Shown here: positions 1 through 10,562 of the stretch, piece by piece
How the letters are laid out: the number at the start of each line of letters is the position of its first letter
Numbering within the stretch: the first letter of the stretch is position 1
DNA from: Gulbenkiania mobilis
GTDB lineage: Bacteria > Pseudomonadota > Gammaproteobacteria > Burkholderiales > Chromobacteriaceae
Direction: 5' to 3'
Assembly: GCA_004346645.1 (NCBI GenBank)
Contig: SMDA01000004.1
Location: 278,255 to 342,254, forward strand
DNA length: 64,000 nucleotides
The notes under the pieces: generated by a model
Databases searched by the model: none
Told to the model about the DNA's origin: nothing
Seen by the model: the letters and a program-made list of their open reading frames with translations, nothing else
Translations under genes and position numbers: made by a program

Positions 1-101
1 TCGCCTTGCGGCGCCCGGCCGTTAGCCGGCATCCTGCCCTGCGGAGCCCGGACTTTCCTCCCCGCCCTGAAGGGCGCGGCGACTGCCTGTCCGGCTTCCC
101 G
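1..101 (-). ncRNA. rnpB: RNase P RNA, 5' part (runs off the left edge)
   Basis: The reverse complement begins near base 98-101 and contains the conserved 5' segment of bacterial class A RNase P RNA: the GGGGAGGAAAGTCCGGGCTCC block (plus-strand 45-65), preceded by the P2/P3-like CAGTCGCCGCGC stretch. RNase P RNA is the ribozyme that trims tRNA 5' leaders. Only about 100 nt of an expected 350-400 nt lie in the window. A -10-like TACAAT is readable on the minus strand at 107-112, a suitable distance upstream of the 5' end. The exact 5' base is uncertain. Confidence 0.88.
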
Positions 102-199
102 CTGCGATTGTACCCGATTACGCGCCCGCTGCCGGAAGAATCCGGACGCGGCGACCGGGCTCTGGAATATACTGATGGCCTTGTCTTGCGGAAGTTGTC

Positions 200-3100
200 A
201 TGGAGCTCAACCAGGATCGCCTGTTCCGACTGCAGTTTGCCGGCACGCTGGCCATCGTGGTGCTTCTTGCCGTAACGCTGGCCAGTTACTTCATGTGGCA
301 ACACCGGGCCGACTTCCGCGATCAAGAGGCCCGGCTGGCAGCCGAACACGCCGCCGAGGCCCGACAGCACCTGCAGGCCTTTGGTGATCACGGCGCGCTG
401 ACAGTGGCGGGCATTGCCGCCCGCACCCGTCCGATGCTGGCCGCACAGCTGCGTCAGGAAGGCGATCAGGCCTACAGCCTGGCGCAATCCCTCTGGACCC
501 GCGAGGCGGGCCGCAGACCGCCCAAAGAGGTGGCCGCGCTGATCGCCAGCACGCTGCGCCAGTTCCGCCGTGCCGACAGCACCCGTGTTTACTTTATCCT
601 TGATGAGCAGGGCCGCAGCATCCTCACCCCCTCCACCCCTCAGCTGGAGGGCAGCGCGCTGCTGACCCACCCCGATCCACGCGTGCCGCTGGTCGTCCGT
701 AATTTCCTCGCATCGACCCGCGCCCACCCCGGTGGGGGCGTGGTGGAGTACCGCTGGTTCATGCCTGCACAGCAGATGATGTGGCCCAAAATGGCCTATG
801 TGCGGCATTTCGCACCGCTGGGCTGGGTGCTGGGCAGCAGCGAATTCCTGCACGATGCAGAAGCCGAGGTGCAGGCCCAGGCCACCGACATCCTGCGCCG
901 CATGCGCTATCCCAACAGCGACCTGTTCCTGATCGACAACCAGGGCGTGGTACGGCTCTATCCGCCCCATCCGGAATACGAAGGTCGCCATTACATCGCC
1001 CTGCCCTCGGCCGTGCGGCACGACATCGTCAACTTCATCGCCCAGGGCAGCAACGGGCGCTTCTTCATCCAGGCGGCCAGTGCAGACAGCCCCACGATGA
1101 TGGCGTACGTGCGGCATGTGGCGCCCTGGGGATGGACAGTGGTGGCACGCACGCCCTACGCCGCCAACGACATCGATGCGGCCGCCCACCGTGCGCTGCA
1201 GGCTCACACCAAGTCGCGCGTGCTGGCAACGGTGGTGCTCACCCTGCTTGCCCTGCTGTCGGCCGGGCTCTTCAGCTGGCTGCTGAGTCGGCGCGTGAGC
1301 ACACTGATCGGCCGCTACCGTCACCGGCTGGACCGCAGCCACGCCATCCTGCACCAGCAGGCCGACGCCTTGATGCTGACCCGCTTCCTGATGGACAAGG
1401 CAGGCGAGGCCATCTGCCTGAGCGCGCCGGACGATACCCTGGCCTATCAGAACGAAGCCTCGCGCCGGCTGCTGGATACGCTGGGGCTGACGATGCCGGC
1501 CTACATGGCCCTGCTCTTCGGCACCCATCCCGATGGCGAGCACACCGTCGCGGTACTGGCGTGCGATGGCCGCACCCGCCATCTGGAAGTTACGCTGACC
1601 GGGCTGGAGTACGAGCACACCGCCTACCGCTGTGCCACGGTGCGCGACATCACCGAGCGCGTGCTGGCCGACCGGCAGAACCGACTGGCGGCACGGGTGT
1701 TCGAGGCCAGCAACGAAGCGATTCTGATCACCGACGCGTCCAACCGCATCCTGGCCGTCAACCGGGCCTTCTGCGACACCACCGGCTACACCGAAGAGGA
1801 GGTGCTGGGACAGACGCCCGCCTTGCTCGCCTCCGGCCGCCACGACGCAGCCTTTTACCGCAAGATGTGGGCCGCCCTGGGCGAGCGCGGCCAGTGGTCG
1901 GGCGAGATCTGGAACCAGCGCAAGGATGGTGACATCTTTCCCGAATGGCTCAACATCAGCGTGCTGAGCGACGAGGGCGGCCGGCCGATGCATTACATCG
2001 CGCTCTTCACCGATATTTCGGAGCGCAAGGCGCGGGAAGCGCAGCTGCAGCACATGGCCGAGTACGACATCCTCACCGACCTGCCCAACCGCGCCCTGAT
2101 CGGCGACCGCCTGCAGCAGGCGATCCATGCGGCCGAGCACGCTGGCCAGCGGGTGGCGGTACTGTTCGTGGACCTGGACCATTTCAAGAACATCAACGAC
2201 ACCCTCGGCCACGCCTGTGGCGACATGTTGCTGCAGCAAGTAGGGCGGCGGCTTTCGGGTTCGGTACGGGCGATGGACACGGTTGGCCGAACCGGGGGCG
2301 ACGAGTTCGTAGTGGTACTGCCGATGCTGAGCCAGGCCGAGGAGGCGGGGCAGGTGGCCGAGCGCATGCTGGAGGTGCTGCAAGCCCCCTTCACGCTGGG
2401 CACGCACACGCTGGTGATCACCCCCAGCATCGGCATCAGCCTGTACCCGGACGATGGCGGCACGATGGAAGCTCTACTGATGAATGCAGACTTGGCGATG
2501 TATCACGCCAAGGCCAGCGGCCGGAACACCTACAGTTTCTACGCCCAGCCGATGAACGCCCGCGTGTCCGAACGGCTGCTGCTGGAGAACCGCCTGCGCC
2601 AGGCGCTGGACCGCGGCGAGCTGGTGCTGGCCTACCAGCCTCAGTTCGCGCTCGACGGCGTGACGCTGACCGGCTGCGAGGCGCTGTTGCGCTGGACGGA
2701 CCCGGAATACGGCCCCATCCCACCGGATCGTTTCATTCCGGTAGCGGAGGAGTCCGGGCTGATTGTGCCGATCGGGCGCTGGGTACTGGAAGAGGCCTGT
2801 GGCCAGGCCGCGCTGTGGCAGGCTCAGGGGTGCGCCCTGAAGGTGGCGGTGAACGTGGCGGCACGGCAGCTGGCCGGGCCGGAGTTCGCGGCCGACGTGG
2901 CACGCGCGCTCTCGCTCAGCGGCCTGCCCGGCTCGCTTCTGGAGATTGAGGTAACCGAAAGCACACTGATGGCCGACCTGCAGCACACGGCCCGGCAGCT
3001 GGAACAGATCAAGGCGCTGGGCGTGGGGCTGGCGGTGGACGACTTCGGCACCGGCTACTCCAGCCTCGCCTACCTCAAGCGCTTTGCGCCAGATACGATC

Positions 3101-3361
3101 AAGATCGACCGTTCGTTCATCACCGACCTGCCGCAGGACAGCGAGAACGCTGCCATCGTCTCGGCGATCATCCAGTTGGCCAACGCCTTGGGCATGCAGA
3201 CCCTGGCCGAAGGGGTGGAAACCCACGACCAGCGCCGCTTTCTGGCCGATCTGGGCTGCCATGCCCTGCAGGGCTTCCTCACCGGCCGGCCCCAGCCGCC
3301 CCACACGCTGGAAGCCCTGCTGGCCACACGGTTGGCCGAAGCGTCCGCCACAACGCCCTGA
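200..3361 (+). CDS. Membrane sensor with PAS-PAS-GGDEF-EAL (cyclic di-GMP turnover)
   Basis: This is a 1053-aa inner-membrane signalling protein. A membrane segment (about residues 13-33) is followed by a large periplasmic Cache-like region with two similar MAYVRH-type repeats, then a second membrane segment (about 340-362). Two PAS domains follow (about 390-490 and 500-610). The GGDEF domain has an intact GGDEF at 699-703 and the EAL domain an intact EAL at 827-829 with DDFGTGYSS from 947. Both catalytic signatures are present, so it could both make and degrade cyclic di-GMP; which activity dominates cannot be read from sequence. A TATACT -10-like element lies at 168-173, before the ATG at 200. 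The gene is divergent from rnpB and convergent with tamB. It carries two copies of the dispersed GTTGGCCGAA word (2282, 3331). Confidence 0.93.
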   Translation: MELNQDRLFRLQFAGTLAIVVLLAVTLASYFMWQHRADFRDQEARLAAEHAAEARQHLQAFGDHGALTVAGIAARTRPMLAAQLRQEGDQAYSLAQSLWTREAGRRPPKEVAALIASTLRQFRRADSTRVYFILDEQGRSILTPSTPQLEGSALLTHPDPRVPLVVRNFLASTRAHPGGGVVEYRWFMPAQQMMWPKMAYVRHFAPLGWVLGSSEFLHDAEAEVQAQATDILRRMRYPNSDLFLIDNQGVVRLYPPHPEYEGRHYIALPSAVRHDIVNFIAQGSNGRFFIQAASADSPTMMAYVRHVAPWGWTVVARTPYAANDIDAAAHRALQAHTKSRVLATVVLTLLALLSAGLFSWLLSRRVSTLIGRYRHRLDRSHAILHQQADALMLTRFLMDKAGEAICLSAPDDTLAYQNEASRRLLDTLGLTMPAYMALLFGTHPDGEHTVAVLACDGRTRHLEVTLTGLEYEHTAYRCATVRDITERVLADRQNRLAARVFEASNEAILITDASNRILAVNRAFCDTTGYTEEEVLGQTPALLASGRHDAAFYRKMWAALGERGQWSGEIWNQRKDGDIFPEWLNISVLSDEGGRPMHYIALFTDISERKAREAQLQHMAEYDILTDLPNRALIGDRLQQAIHAAEHAGQRVAVLFVDLDHFKNINDTLGHACGDMLLQQVGRRLSGSVRAMDTVGRTGGDEFVVVLPMLSQAEEAGQVAERMLEVLQAPFTLGTHTLVITPSIGISLYPDDGGTMEALLMNADLAMYHAKASGRNTYSFYAQPMNARVSERLLLENRLRQALDRGELVLAYQPQFALDGVTLTGCEALLRWTDPEYGPIPPDRFIPVAEESGLIVPIGRWVLEEACGQAALWQAQGCALKVAVNVAARQLAGPEFAADVARALSLSGLPGSLLEIEVTESTLMADLQHTARQLEQIKALGVGLAVDDFGTGYSSLAYLKRFAPDTIKIDRSFITDLPQDSENAAIVSAIIQLANALGMQTLAEGVETHDQRRFLADLGCHALQGFLTGRPQPPHTLEALLATRLAEASATTP

Positions 3362-3404
3362 GGCGCCGCCAGACCGCGCGGCCGTTAGCCGGCCCCGATG
3401 GTTT

Positions 3405-6400
3405 TCAGTCGAAGCGCAGTGTGTAGCGCGACTCCACCGACGAGGCGGTGCCCGCGCGCAGCACCACCGACCAACTCTTGCTCAGCTTGTAGGCGAGTTT
3501 CACCGCCTGTTCGGCGCTGGTGATGCCGTATTCGTAGCCCAGATACAGCTCGCGGCTTACCTGCTTGCCCACGGTTACCACCTGTTCGGCCGGGCTGACC
3601 GAACCATTGGACAGTGTGCGCTCCCGGCGGGAGGTAAGACCGAAGTCGTCGAAGAGGCCGATGTCGTCATTGACCGACCCCAGCAGGTAGGCACCGGCCG
3701 AGGCAGCAATCGCCGCATCGTCGCCCCCGGTCCCCGAGGAGGCCCGGCCCAGCACCAGCCACGACAGTTTGTCACGATCCGACATCGGCTCGTCGGCGAT
3801 CAGGCGAACCTGGGGCGCCGCCACCGGTCCGGTCACCTCCACTCCGGCGCCCACCGGCGACATCCGCCGGCGGGCGCGCACGTTGACACCCGGGTTGTCC
3901 AGCGGCCCGGCAAAGGCCACCACGCCCTGCTCGATGTCCAGATCCTGGCCGTAGGCCTTGTAACGGCCTTGCACCACGCGCACCTCGCCGACAGCGGCCG
4001 GCGCCATGCCGGGATTGGAGGTCACGCGCACCACCCCGGTCAGCTCCACATCCAGGCCACGGCCGACGAAGCGGAAGCGGTCCCCCAGATCGAGATCCAG
4101 CGCCACCGTCAGCGGCAGCGCGGACAGCGCCGAAGGCTGCTTCTCCTCCCGGCCACGGACGTACACGTCGTCCGATAGCTCAGGCTTGCCCGACTTGGGC
4201 AGATCCACGCGCCCCCGGTCGGCGCGCAGGCGTCCAGTGAGTGCGATGCGATCGGCGCCCAGCGTGATCTCGCTGGTGCCGGATACCACCAGACGGCGGT
4301 CGGGCCGGTCGAACACCTGGAAGCGAGTGAGCGTAACTTGGGCACGGGCATCCGGTTGGCTGCGGTTCAGGCTGAGCACGCCCGACCCCACTGCCTCGCC
4401 CTGACCGCTGGGAAAGCGCAGCCGGTCCACAACCAGCCGCTGGCCATCGAGCCGGGCAGCCAGTTCGCCATGATTAAGCGTAAGGCCGGTGCGACGGTCA
4501 CTGAAGAGCAGGTCGCGCCCTTCGATTCGCCCCTGCCCGGCAGGCGCATCCAGTGTGCCGTTGAAGTTGATCGCTGCCGACAGACGGCCGCCGATCTCCA
4601 GCGCCGGCCCGCCGAAAGGCTCGAATACCTCCAGGCTGGGCAGTTCGGCGCGCAGTTCGGCGCGGATGGGGGTGTCACCGTTCGGCACGCCGTTAGGGGC
4701 CGCATAGCTGCCGCGGCCGCTGAGATCGCCATACTGACTGAGCACACGCGCCACGAACTGGGTGGCCCGACCATCGAACTCGGCGCTGATCTGGGCCTCG
4801 CGCAGGCCCAGCGGCTGACGCCGGCGGTTGTTGATCGGCAGCATTACATCACCGCTGACCCGGTTGACAGCGATGCGGCCGACCGGCTGGCCATTGCGCA
4901 GCGTGAGCTGCCAGGTGCTGTCCAGCACCAGCGTCTGTTCCACCGGCAACTTGAAGAGCGGGTCCAGATCCGCCACGCGCAGCCCGCTGGCTCGGCCGGC
5001 TGTCTGCAGGTTGCCTTGCGGATCGCGCAGGAAACGGTCCAGCACGATGGTGCCCGACAGGGCCCTCAGCCGGGTGGCACCGACGTCGATGCGCCCGTCT
5101 CCCACGTCCAGCGAGACCGGTGCGAGCAGCTCCACGCCGGGGCGGCCATCCAGGCTCAGCCGGCTGACCGTGCCCTTCCAGGCGGTGGTATTGGCCGGCA
5201 TCCCGCCACTGGCGCGCAGGCTGACGCCATAGCCCAGGTCGCGGTAGCGCAGGCGACCATCGAGGGCAATCTGGTGCTGCGCACGAACCCCGTTGGCCGA
5301 AAGCGTGAGGTTGCTGACCGCCAGCGGACCAGCGTTGACGGCCTCCGCACCCATCTGGAGTTTGAAGGGGCTTCCAGCCTCACCGGTGATTTGTGCCTGC
5401 AGCGTCAGCATGCGGGCGCGGATGTCGCCAGGCAGGCGCAGCGCATCGGCACGCGCGTTGGCCCGCACCAGTGGCAGGCCATCGGTGGTGACGATGTCGG
5501 CGTTGCCGACCACACGGCCGGCGAAATCCGGCCCCAGCAGGGCGAGCGAAGGTGCATCCACCGCCACCTGCAGCCGGTCCCCTTTCTGCCCGTAGGCGCC
5601 CTTGGCGCGCACGCTGTTGCGGGCTAGCAGCAGATCGGCATCGATGTTCTTCAGCCGGCTACCCACCAGCGCCAGCGATGCCTTGCCGGTCACCGGTTCG
5701 CCGGAGAGACGACTGGGGTCGAAAGCCAAGGACAGGTTGGCCGAAACCCCGTGATGCTTGCCATCCTGTACCTGGGAGCCGCTCCCCAGCTGGCCATCGG
5801 CGCGCAGGCGGGCGTTGAGGTCGCCCTGCGGCCAGGCCTTGTTAAGGCGCGATGGATTGAAGCGGCTGAGCGTGCCCGTCAGGGCAAAGGGTTTTTCGCC
5901 TTCCAGCGCCAGCTCGCCCTTGGCTGCCAGCCGGCCATCTCCGGCAGCAAGCACCAGTTCGTCCAGGCGGACCCGCTCCGGACCGCTGGCCACGTACGCC
6001 AGTCGAGCCCGCGCCGACAGGTCGCGTGCGTCGATCCGCGCCTGCAGGATGGGCGCATCCAGCGAGCCCAGCAGGCGGAGCTTACCGGCCACGGTCCGGT
6101 CCGGTGCCGCGCCATGCAGCGCCCGCAGCCGCAGTCCGCCCACCTCGCCGAACAGGTTGAGGTTGCGCGGCTGCAGACGACCGAAAAAGGCCAGTTGGCC
6201 TTCGGTGAAGCGCGCTTCGCTCAGCCCCAGATCGAAGGTGTCCCCACGGGTGGTGAAGCTGCTGGCGAAGAAGCTCAGCGGCAGGCGCCCCTGGTCCACC
6301 GGGCCGGCCTCGGCATTCACCAGCGTCAGGCCGCCGCGCAGCCGGTCGTTGCCGGCCGGTTCGGCGTACAGCGCGAGGTTGAGCCGCCCACCGGGCAGAG

Positions 6401-7313
6401 CCGGCAACAGGGCATGTGGATTGACGCCACCCAGCCGCAGGTCCACGCGGCGGATGCGCTGGTAGAACGAGGGAGCGAACGGCTCGAATTTGCCATCCAG
6501 CAGGGCGACAATTCCCTGACCTTCCATCTCTGCATGCGCCAGCAGGTTGACCAGTGAGCCTTCCACGCCCAACCGGGTCCTTACCGGAATACGTTCCACC
6601 TCACCCTCGCCGGTGAGCTGGCCCGACAGCAGGAAGGGACGCTGGCTGCCCAGTGCCAGCGTCGCCTTCGCCCGGCCCCACGGCAGTTCGGCCCGCTCCA
6701 CGATCAGGCGGTGGTGTGTGCCGTCGTAGCGGTACATACCCCGCAGATTACGGGGCACAACGCCACCACCAACCCCCTCGATGCTGGCCACCTCCAAGCG
6801 GCGAATCTGAACCGGCATCGGCAGCGACAGCTGGGCAGGCGGGGTCGGTCCACTAGCAGGCGGTGGCGTCTTGGAGGGCCGGGAAATCAGCTTCACATGG
6901 CCCAGCTTGAGGCGGTCAATGTAGAACTCGCCTTCCTGCCACAGCCGGCGCGGCTGCCACTTCATCTCCAGCCGGTCCATCTCCACATCGAAGCTTTCGG
7001 TGCGGTAGGCAAAGCCGTGCAGCACGAAGCCATCCCAGATGGAGCCCTCCACCCGCTCGGTGGACAGTTTCTGATGGGTGGTGACGCCGATGGTGCGCCA
7101 CAGCCAGGCAAAGCCCACGGCATCGCCGATCACCCACGCCGCACCCATCATCGGGGCCACCACAGCCAGCACAAAGATGATGCTGAAGATGGCCAGCCAG
7201 TGGCGACGGTGCAGCCCCTTGCCGCCACGTCCGCGGCGGTGCCTGGGGGGCGGGCCTGCGGGCGGGGTGGGTTCGGGCGCGTCGGGTGGCAGTACGGAGG
7301 GTTCAGTCATCAC
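3405..7313 (-). CDS. tamB: TamB-like translocation and assembly module protein
   Basis: This 1302-aa protein is close in size to E. coli TamB (1259 aa). It has an N-terminal membrane anchor (about residues 37-60, after a Pro/Arg-rich cytoplasmic tail), a very long beta-rich body typical of the AsmA/TamB family, and the conserved C-terminal TamB (DUF490) region ending in RYTLRFD. It is thought to span the periplasm and work with TamA in outer-membrane protein assembly and phospholipid transport. Two consecutive Met codons open the gene; the first is used here. It starts 6 bases after tamA ends, so the two are clearly one operon. It contains two copies of the dispersed word (5292, 5736). Confidence 0.93.
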   Translation of the reverse strand: MMTEPSVLPPDAPEPTPPAGPPPRHRRGRGGKGLHRRHWLAIFSIIFVLAVVAPMMGAAWVIGDAVGFAWLWRTIGVTTHQKLSTERVEGSIWDGFVLHGFAYRTESFDVEMDRLEMKWQPRRLWQEGEFYIDRLKLGHVKLISRPSKTPPPASGPTPPAQLSLPMPVQIRRLEVASIEGVGGGVVPRNLRGMYRYDGTHHRLIVERAELPWGRAKATLALGSQRPFLLSGQLTGEGEVERIPVRTRLGVEGSLVNLLAHAEMEGQGIVALLDGKFEPFAPSFYQRIRRVDLRLGGVNPHALLPALPGGRLNLALYAEPAGNDRLRGGLTLVNAEAGPVDQGRLPLSFFASSFTTRGDTFDLGLSEARFTEGQLAFFGRLQPRNLNLFGEVGGLRLRALHGAAPDRTVAGKLRLLGSLDAPILQARIDARDLSARARLAYVASGPERVRLDELVLAAGDGRLAAKGELALEGEKPFALTGTLSRFNPSRLNKAWPQGDLNARLRADGQLGSGSQVQDGKHHGVSANLSLAFDPSRLSGEPVTGKASLALVGSRLKNIDADLLLARNSVRAKGAYGQKGDRLQVAVDAPSLALLGPDFAGRVVGNADIVTTDGLPLVRANARADALRLPGDIRARMLTLQAQITGEAGSPFKLQMGAEAVNAGPLAVSNLTLSANGVRAQHQIALDGRLRYRDLGYGVSLRASGGMPANTTAWKGTVSRLSLDGRPGVELLAPVSLDVGDGRIDVGATRLRALSGTIVLDRFLRDPQGNLQTAGRASGLRVADLDPLFKLPVEQTLVLDSTWQLTLRNGQPVGRIAVNRVSGDVMLPINNRRRQPLGLREAQISAEFDGRATQFVARVLSQYGDLSGRGSYAAPNGVPNGDTPIRAELRAELPSLEVFEPFGGPALEIGGRLSAAINFNGTLDAPAGQGRIEGRDLLFSDRRTGLTLNHGELAARLDGQRLVVDRLRFPSGQGEAVGSGVLSLNRSQPDARAQVTLTRFQVFDRPDRRLVVSGTSEITLGADRIALTGRLRADRGRVDLPKSGKPELSDDVYVRGREEKQPSALSALPLTVALDLDLGDRFRFVGRGLDVELTGVVRVTSNPGMAPAAVGEVRVVQGRYKAYGQDLDIEQGVVAFAGPLDNPGVNVRARRRMSPVGAGVEVTGPVAAPQVRLIADEPMSDRDKLSWLVLGRASSGTGGDDAAIAASAGAYLLGSVNDDIGLFDDFGLTSRRERTLSNGSVSPAEQVVTVGKQVSRELYLGYEYGITSAEQAVKLAYKLSKSWSVVLRAGTASSVESRYTLRFD

Positions 7314-7319
7314 AACTCG

Positions 7320-9071
7320 TCAGAAGGCAAGGCCAAGGCCGATGTTCCAGCGCAGCTTGCCATCCTTCGACCCGCGGGCGATGTCAAAGGCAAACGGCGC
7401 CACCGGGCTCATCCAGCGGGCACCAATACCCACCCCGGTGTTGAGGTCGAAGGTTTTCCAGCTGTAGGCGGCGTCGCCCACGTCGGTGAAGAGAGCCACG
7501 GCCCAGTCCCGCGCCACCGGGATCTGGTATTCGACGCTGGCGACCGCCAGCACCCGCCCGCCCAGCACTGCGCCCTCCGGACCGGGCACCCCCAGGCTCT
7601 GGTATTCGTGTCCACGGATGCTGCTGGCCCCACCGGTACGGAACAGGCGGGACTCGGGCACGGCATCGGTATCGCGCGCCCACACCTGGCCCAGCTCCAG
7701 CCTGCCCACGAAAGTGCCGTATTTCGGATACGGCGACCAATAGATCGCGCCCTTGCCGTAGCCGCGCACGAAGGTGGTGTTGGACAGGGCGCCGCCCAGC
7801 GTACCCGAGAGCTGGGCATCGATCAGGTAGCCGTTGCGGGGGCGCATATGGTCGTCGATCTCGCGCCGTGTCCAGCCCACACCAGGGATCAGCGCTTTGG
7901 TGTCGGTGGAGGGCTGGTTGACGATGGTCTCGCGTTCCATCACGTAGTCCACCCCGAAGCGGGCCTCGATGCTGTCGCGCTTACGGATGCGCCACAGGCC
8001 CGCCTCCAGCGTCTCGGTGCGCACGTTCTGCACCTCGCTGTTCTTATAGGTGGTGTTGATGATGTGCGAATAGCCGTTGCGGTTACGCGGAATGCCAAGG
8101 CCCAGCGACAAGGTCTGTTCGTCACGGTTCCAGTCGATCAGCGCGGAGCCGATGTAACCGCGGCGGAACACGTTGTAGTGGTCGTATGCCAGCCGCGTGC
8201 CGAAGCCTTCCTCCGAGCCATAGTTGAGGCCAAGCTCCAGCTTCTGCTTGGGAAACTCCGTCACCTTGACGTCCACCGGCACGCGCATCGCCTCGTCCAG
8301 CCGTGCCATGTCGGTGTTAACCACCGCACTGGAGAAATGCTGCGTCTGCTCCAGCGCCGACTGGTAGTCCAGCACCTTCTGCAGGGTGTAGGGGTCGCCA
8401 GGGCGGAAGTCCGCCTGGCCTTCGACAATCTTGCGCGGATAGCGCTGCGTGCCCTCCACCTGGATGGAGCCGAACGATACCAGCGGTCCGCTGTCCGCCA
8501 CCAGCGTGATTTCGGCCGCATTGCGCGCCGGGTCCACGTCCACGCGGCTCTCGCTGATCTTGGCAAGTGGATAGCGGTCCACCGTCAGCAGGCGCCGCAC
8601 GGCGCGCTTGCCGCTGTCCCACTCGTCCTGACGGAAGGGCGCGCCCAGCGGTAACGGCCAGGCTTCGAGCACGGCCGCAAGCCGGGCCTGATAGTCGCCG
8701 TCGTCGCGAATGGGACCGTCCAGGCGCACCGTCACGTCCTGCACCAGCGTGGACGGGCCCGGCTGCACGTGGATCACCAGTTGGGGCACGGGATCGTTGC
8801 TGATCCGTTCCACCCTCACCTGCGCATTGAAATAGCCCTGCGTCTCCAGAAGGGCGCGTGCCTCGTCGGGCGTTTCCTCGATCAGCGCGTCCAGCAGCTC
8901 CGGCCCCATGTCCGGGTCGTCACGCTGGTTGATGATATCCAGATGCGCGCCCAGGAGTCCGGCGATCTCGCCCGAGGCATCGATCTGCACGGTGTAGTCG
9001 AAATCGGCCGCGCAGGCTGCCCCCATGGACAGCAGCGACAGCGATACGGCCAGAAGGATGCGGTGGGACAT
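7320..9071 (-). CDS. tamA: TamA, Omp85-family outer-membrane protein
   Basis: This 583-aa protein (E. coli TamA is 577 aa) starts with a signal peptide, MSHRILLAVSLSLLSMGAAC, cleaved near ACA-A. POTRA-type repeats fill roughly residues 25-270 and the C-terminal half is an Omp85/bacterial surface antigen barrel containing RTGGASSIRGHEY, the family's loop-6 signature, and ending in phenylalanine. The ATG at 9071 was chosen because it places the signal peptide at the N-terminus; an in-frame ATG at 9101 would add ten residues. The open frame continues upstream through unrelated genes without a stop, which is a high-GC artefact. It lies directly upstream of tamB. Confidence 0.93.
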   Translation of the reverse strand: MSHRILLAVSLSLLSMGAACAADFDYTVQIDASGEIAGLLGAHLDIINQRDDPDMGPELLDALIEETPDEARALLETQGYFNAQVRVERISNDPVPQLVIHVQPGPSTLVQDVTVRLDGPIRDDGDYQARLAAVLEAWPLPLGAPFRQDEWDSGKRAVRRLLTVDRYPLAKISESRVDVDPARNAAEITLVADSGPLVSFGSIQVEGTQRYPRKIVEGQADFRPGDPYTLQKVLDYQSALEQTQHFSSAVVNTDMARLDEAMRVPVDVKVTEFPKQKLELGLNYGSEEGFGTRLAYDHYNVFRRGYIGSALIDWNRDEQTLSLGLGIPRNRNGYSHIINTTYKNSEVQNVRTETLEAGLWRIRKRDSIEARFGVDYVMERETIVNQPSTDTKALIPGVGWTRREIDDHMRPRNGYLIDAQLSGTLGGALSNTTFVRGYGKGAIYWSPYPKYGTFVGRLELGQVWARDTDAVPESRLFRTGGASSIRGHEYQSLGVPGPEGAVLGGRVLAVASVEYQIPVARDWAVALFTDVGDAAYSWKTFDLNTGVGIGARWMSPVAPFAFDIARGSKDGKLRWNIGLGLAF

Positions 9072-9193
9072 GGAGGCGCACACAGGGAAAGACGCGCTCA
9101 TGGTAATGAATCCGGACAGGGCTGGCCACGGGGCGCAGCGGCTACTGGGGGAGGCTTCGGCCAACCCGGGCCGCCGGCGCACCGGGCCGTGGC

Positions 9194-9628
9194 TTATTCT
9201 GTAGGCTTGAGGTCGATGCCTTCGATGTTCTGCACGATGCGCTCGCCGCCGCACTTGACGATGGCGGCCGACTGGCCGTTCACCAGCACGTTGACGCCCG
9301 CTTCCACCGGGTGGTCCTCCGCATTGCGGTCCGCGCCCCAAAACACGCTGTACACGGTGTGGCCATTGGGAATGTCCACGCTGTAGGAAATGTAGCGCCC
9401 GATGCCAGGCCATTGGCTGGTGGAAGCCGCACTGCGGGGCACCGACAGCATCATTTCCGGCCGGCCAGGCCGCCCGAAGCGGTAGCTGAGCGTGGCGCCC
9501 GCGTCGCACACCTCGACCTCTTTGCCCTGCGCCGTGGTGCAGGCGAACACGGTCCGGGCCTTGCCACAAGCCGCCCCGGCCTCGACGGCGGGCGCCAGCA
9601 GCAGCGCCGCGATGATCCATTGTTTCAT
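9194..9628 (-). CDS. Small secreted protein of unknown function
   Basis: This 144-aa protein has a clear signal peptide (MKQWIIAALLLAPAVEAGAA, then CGKART). The ATG at 9628 is preceded by GGGGAGAG, which fixes the start; an upstream in-frame ATG lacks this support. The mature part has four cysteines (one at the predicted cleavage site, plus ACTT, EVCDAG and VKCGG) and several short beta-strand-like segments, suggesting a small disulfide-containing periplasmic protein. I do not recognise a family. A copy of the dispersed word (9156-9164) lies between its stop and tamA. Confidence 0.75.
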   Translation of the reverse strand: MKQWIIAALLLAPAVEAGAACGKARTVFACTTAQGKEVEVCDAGATLSYRFGRPGRPEMMLSVPRSAASTSQWPGIGRYISYSVDIPNGHTVYSVFWGADRNAEDHPVEAGVNVLVNGQSAAIVKCGGERIVQNIEGIDLKPTE

Positions 9629-9714
9629 TTTTCTCTCCCCCGTCCGTCGGAATGCGGACGTACCGCCAGCATGGCGAAGCCGGCGGGCAGCCGCAAGCAG
9701 CTTTTGCAAGGGCG

Positions 9715-10562
9715 TCAGCGCAGCAGTGTACGGTCGATCCAGGCATCCCAGTTGGTGTGACCATCGTCGAACCCGGTGGCGCGCAACAGTGCCAGACTGA
9801 CCAGAATACGGAAGTGACGAAGTAGTCCTGCAGCCGGTAGAGGCAGGGCGTGCCGCCAGGATCCTTCTTCACGAACTCCAGCTTGCCGCTGTGGAACAGC
9901 GTGTTGCGAAAGTTGGCATAGGTCTGTAGCGAGCGGGCGGGTGCCTCAGGGTTGTCCTCGTACACCTGAAAACCCATCCGTTGCAGCAGATGGGCCATGG
10001 GTACCGCCACCTTGCGTGTCTCGTCGTCGCGCAGCGTACGGCGCACGTACGTCTCCAGCCCCGAGAACAGCAGGAAAAACGAGACTTCCAGATAGGGCCT
10101 GCGCTGACGGTAGGCCTCCGCCACCTTGAAGAACAGCGGACGGTATCCGCTCTCCTCGCAGAAGGCTTCGTCAGCAAGACGTTCGAGGGCGGCCTCGATG
10201 AAGGCCGGACGCGAGCGCGGCAGCCAGCTGTCCGGTGCGAGGATGGCTCCGCCCCCACTGTAGCGGCGGGACACCAGAATGGTAGCCGGCAGGCTGTGAA
10301 ACGGGCCCTGGGCACCGGGCGGTTGCGGACGGGAGAGAATCACGTCCATGTGCTCGATGAAGGACAGGATAGCCTCCAGCCGGGCCAGCTGTTCACTGTC
10401 GGCGTGCGCCCCCACCAGCACGCCGGTGAGCTGGTAGCGCTCCGGATCGCGTGCCCATGCATGTGCCTCCGCAGCCACCGGGCTGCGCGGTATGAAGCGC
10501 CAGCCGGCCACGCAGAATTCGCGCGTGAACTCGTAACCGTAGATCCCACATACGAATGCCAT
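9715..10562 (-). pseudogene. HEPN-like domain protein, apparently frameshifted near its C-terminus
   Basis: The ATG at 10562 opens a frame of about 250 residues with normal codon use. Near its end is NFRNTLFHSG, with Arg219-Asn220 and His224 fitting the R-N-x3-H signature of HEPN ribonuclease folds, preceded by a helical SFFLLFSGLETYVRRTL segment. After about base 9814 the frame turns into an implausible Cys/Trp-rich tail and runs on into the next genes. The neighbouring frame from that point reads FRILVSLALLRATGF and continues to WIDRTLLR followed by a TGA at 9715-9717, a sensible end. One base appears to be missing around 9813-9816. This could be a real frameshift, a sequencing error or, less likely, programmed frameshifting. 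The function, and whether the product is an active RNase, are unknown; the N-terminal 140 residues match nothing I know. Confidence 0.55.

Noticed and set aside
2474..3304. Long minus-strand frame opposite the EAL domain
   Set aside because: Its translation has no recognisable domain and mirrors the codon pattern of the strong GGDEF/EAL gene on the other strand.
3379..3395. GGCCGTTAGCCGG repeated here and in the RNase P RNA region (17-31)
   Set aside because: Only two copies were seen and both are short GC-rich near-palindromes; chance or hairpin constraint explains them.
7320..10562. One continuous 1080-codon frame joining a HEPN-like N-terminus to TamA
   Set aside because: The frame stays open only because the DNA is GC-rich. 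It runs through another gene read in a different frame and through a spacer; TamA has its own signal peptide and start at 9071, so this is not a fusion protein.
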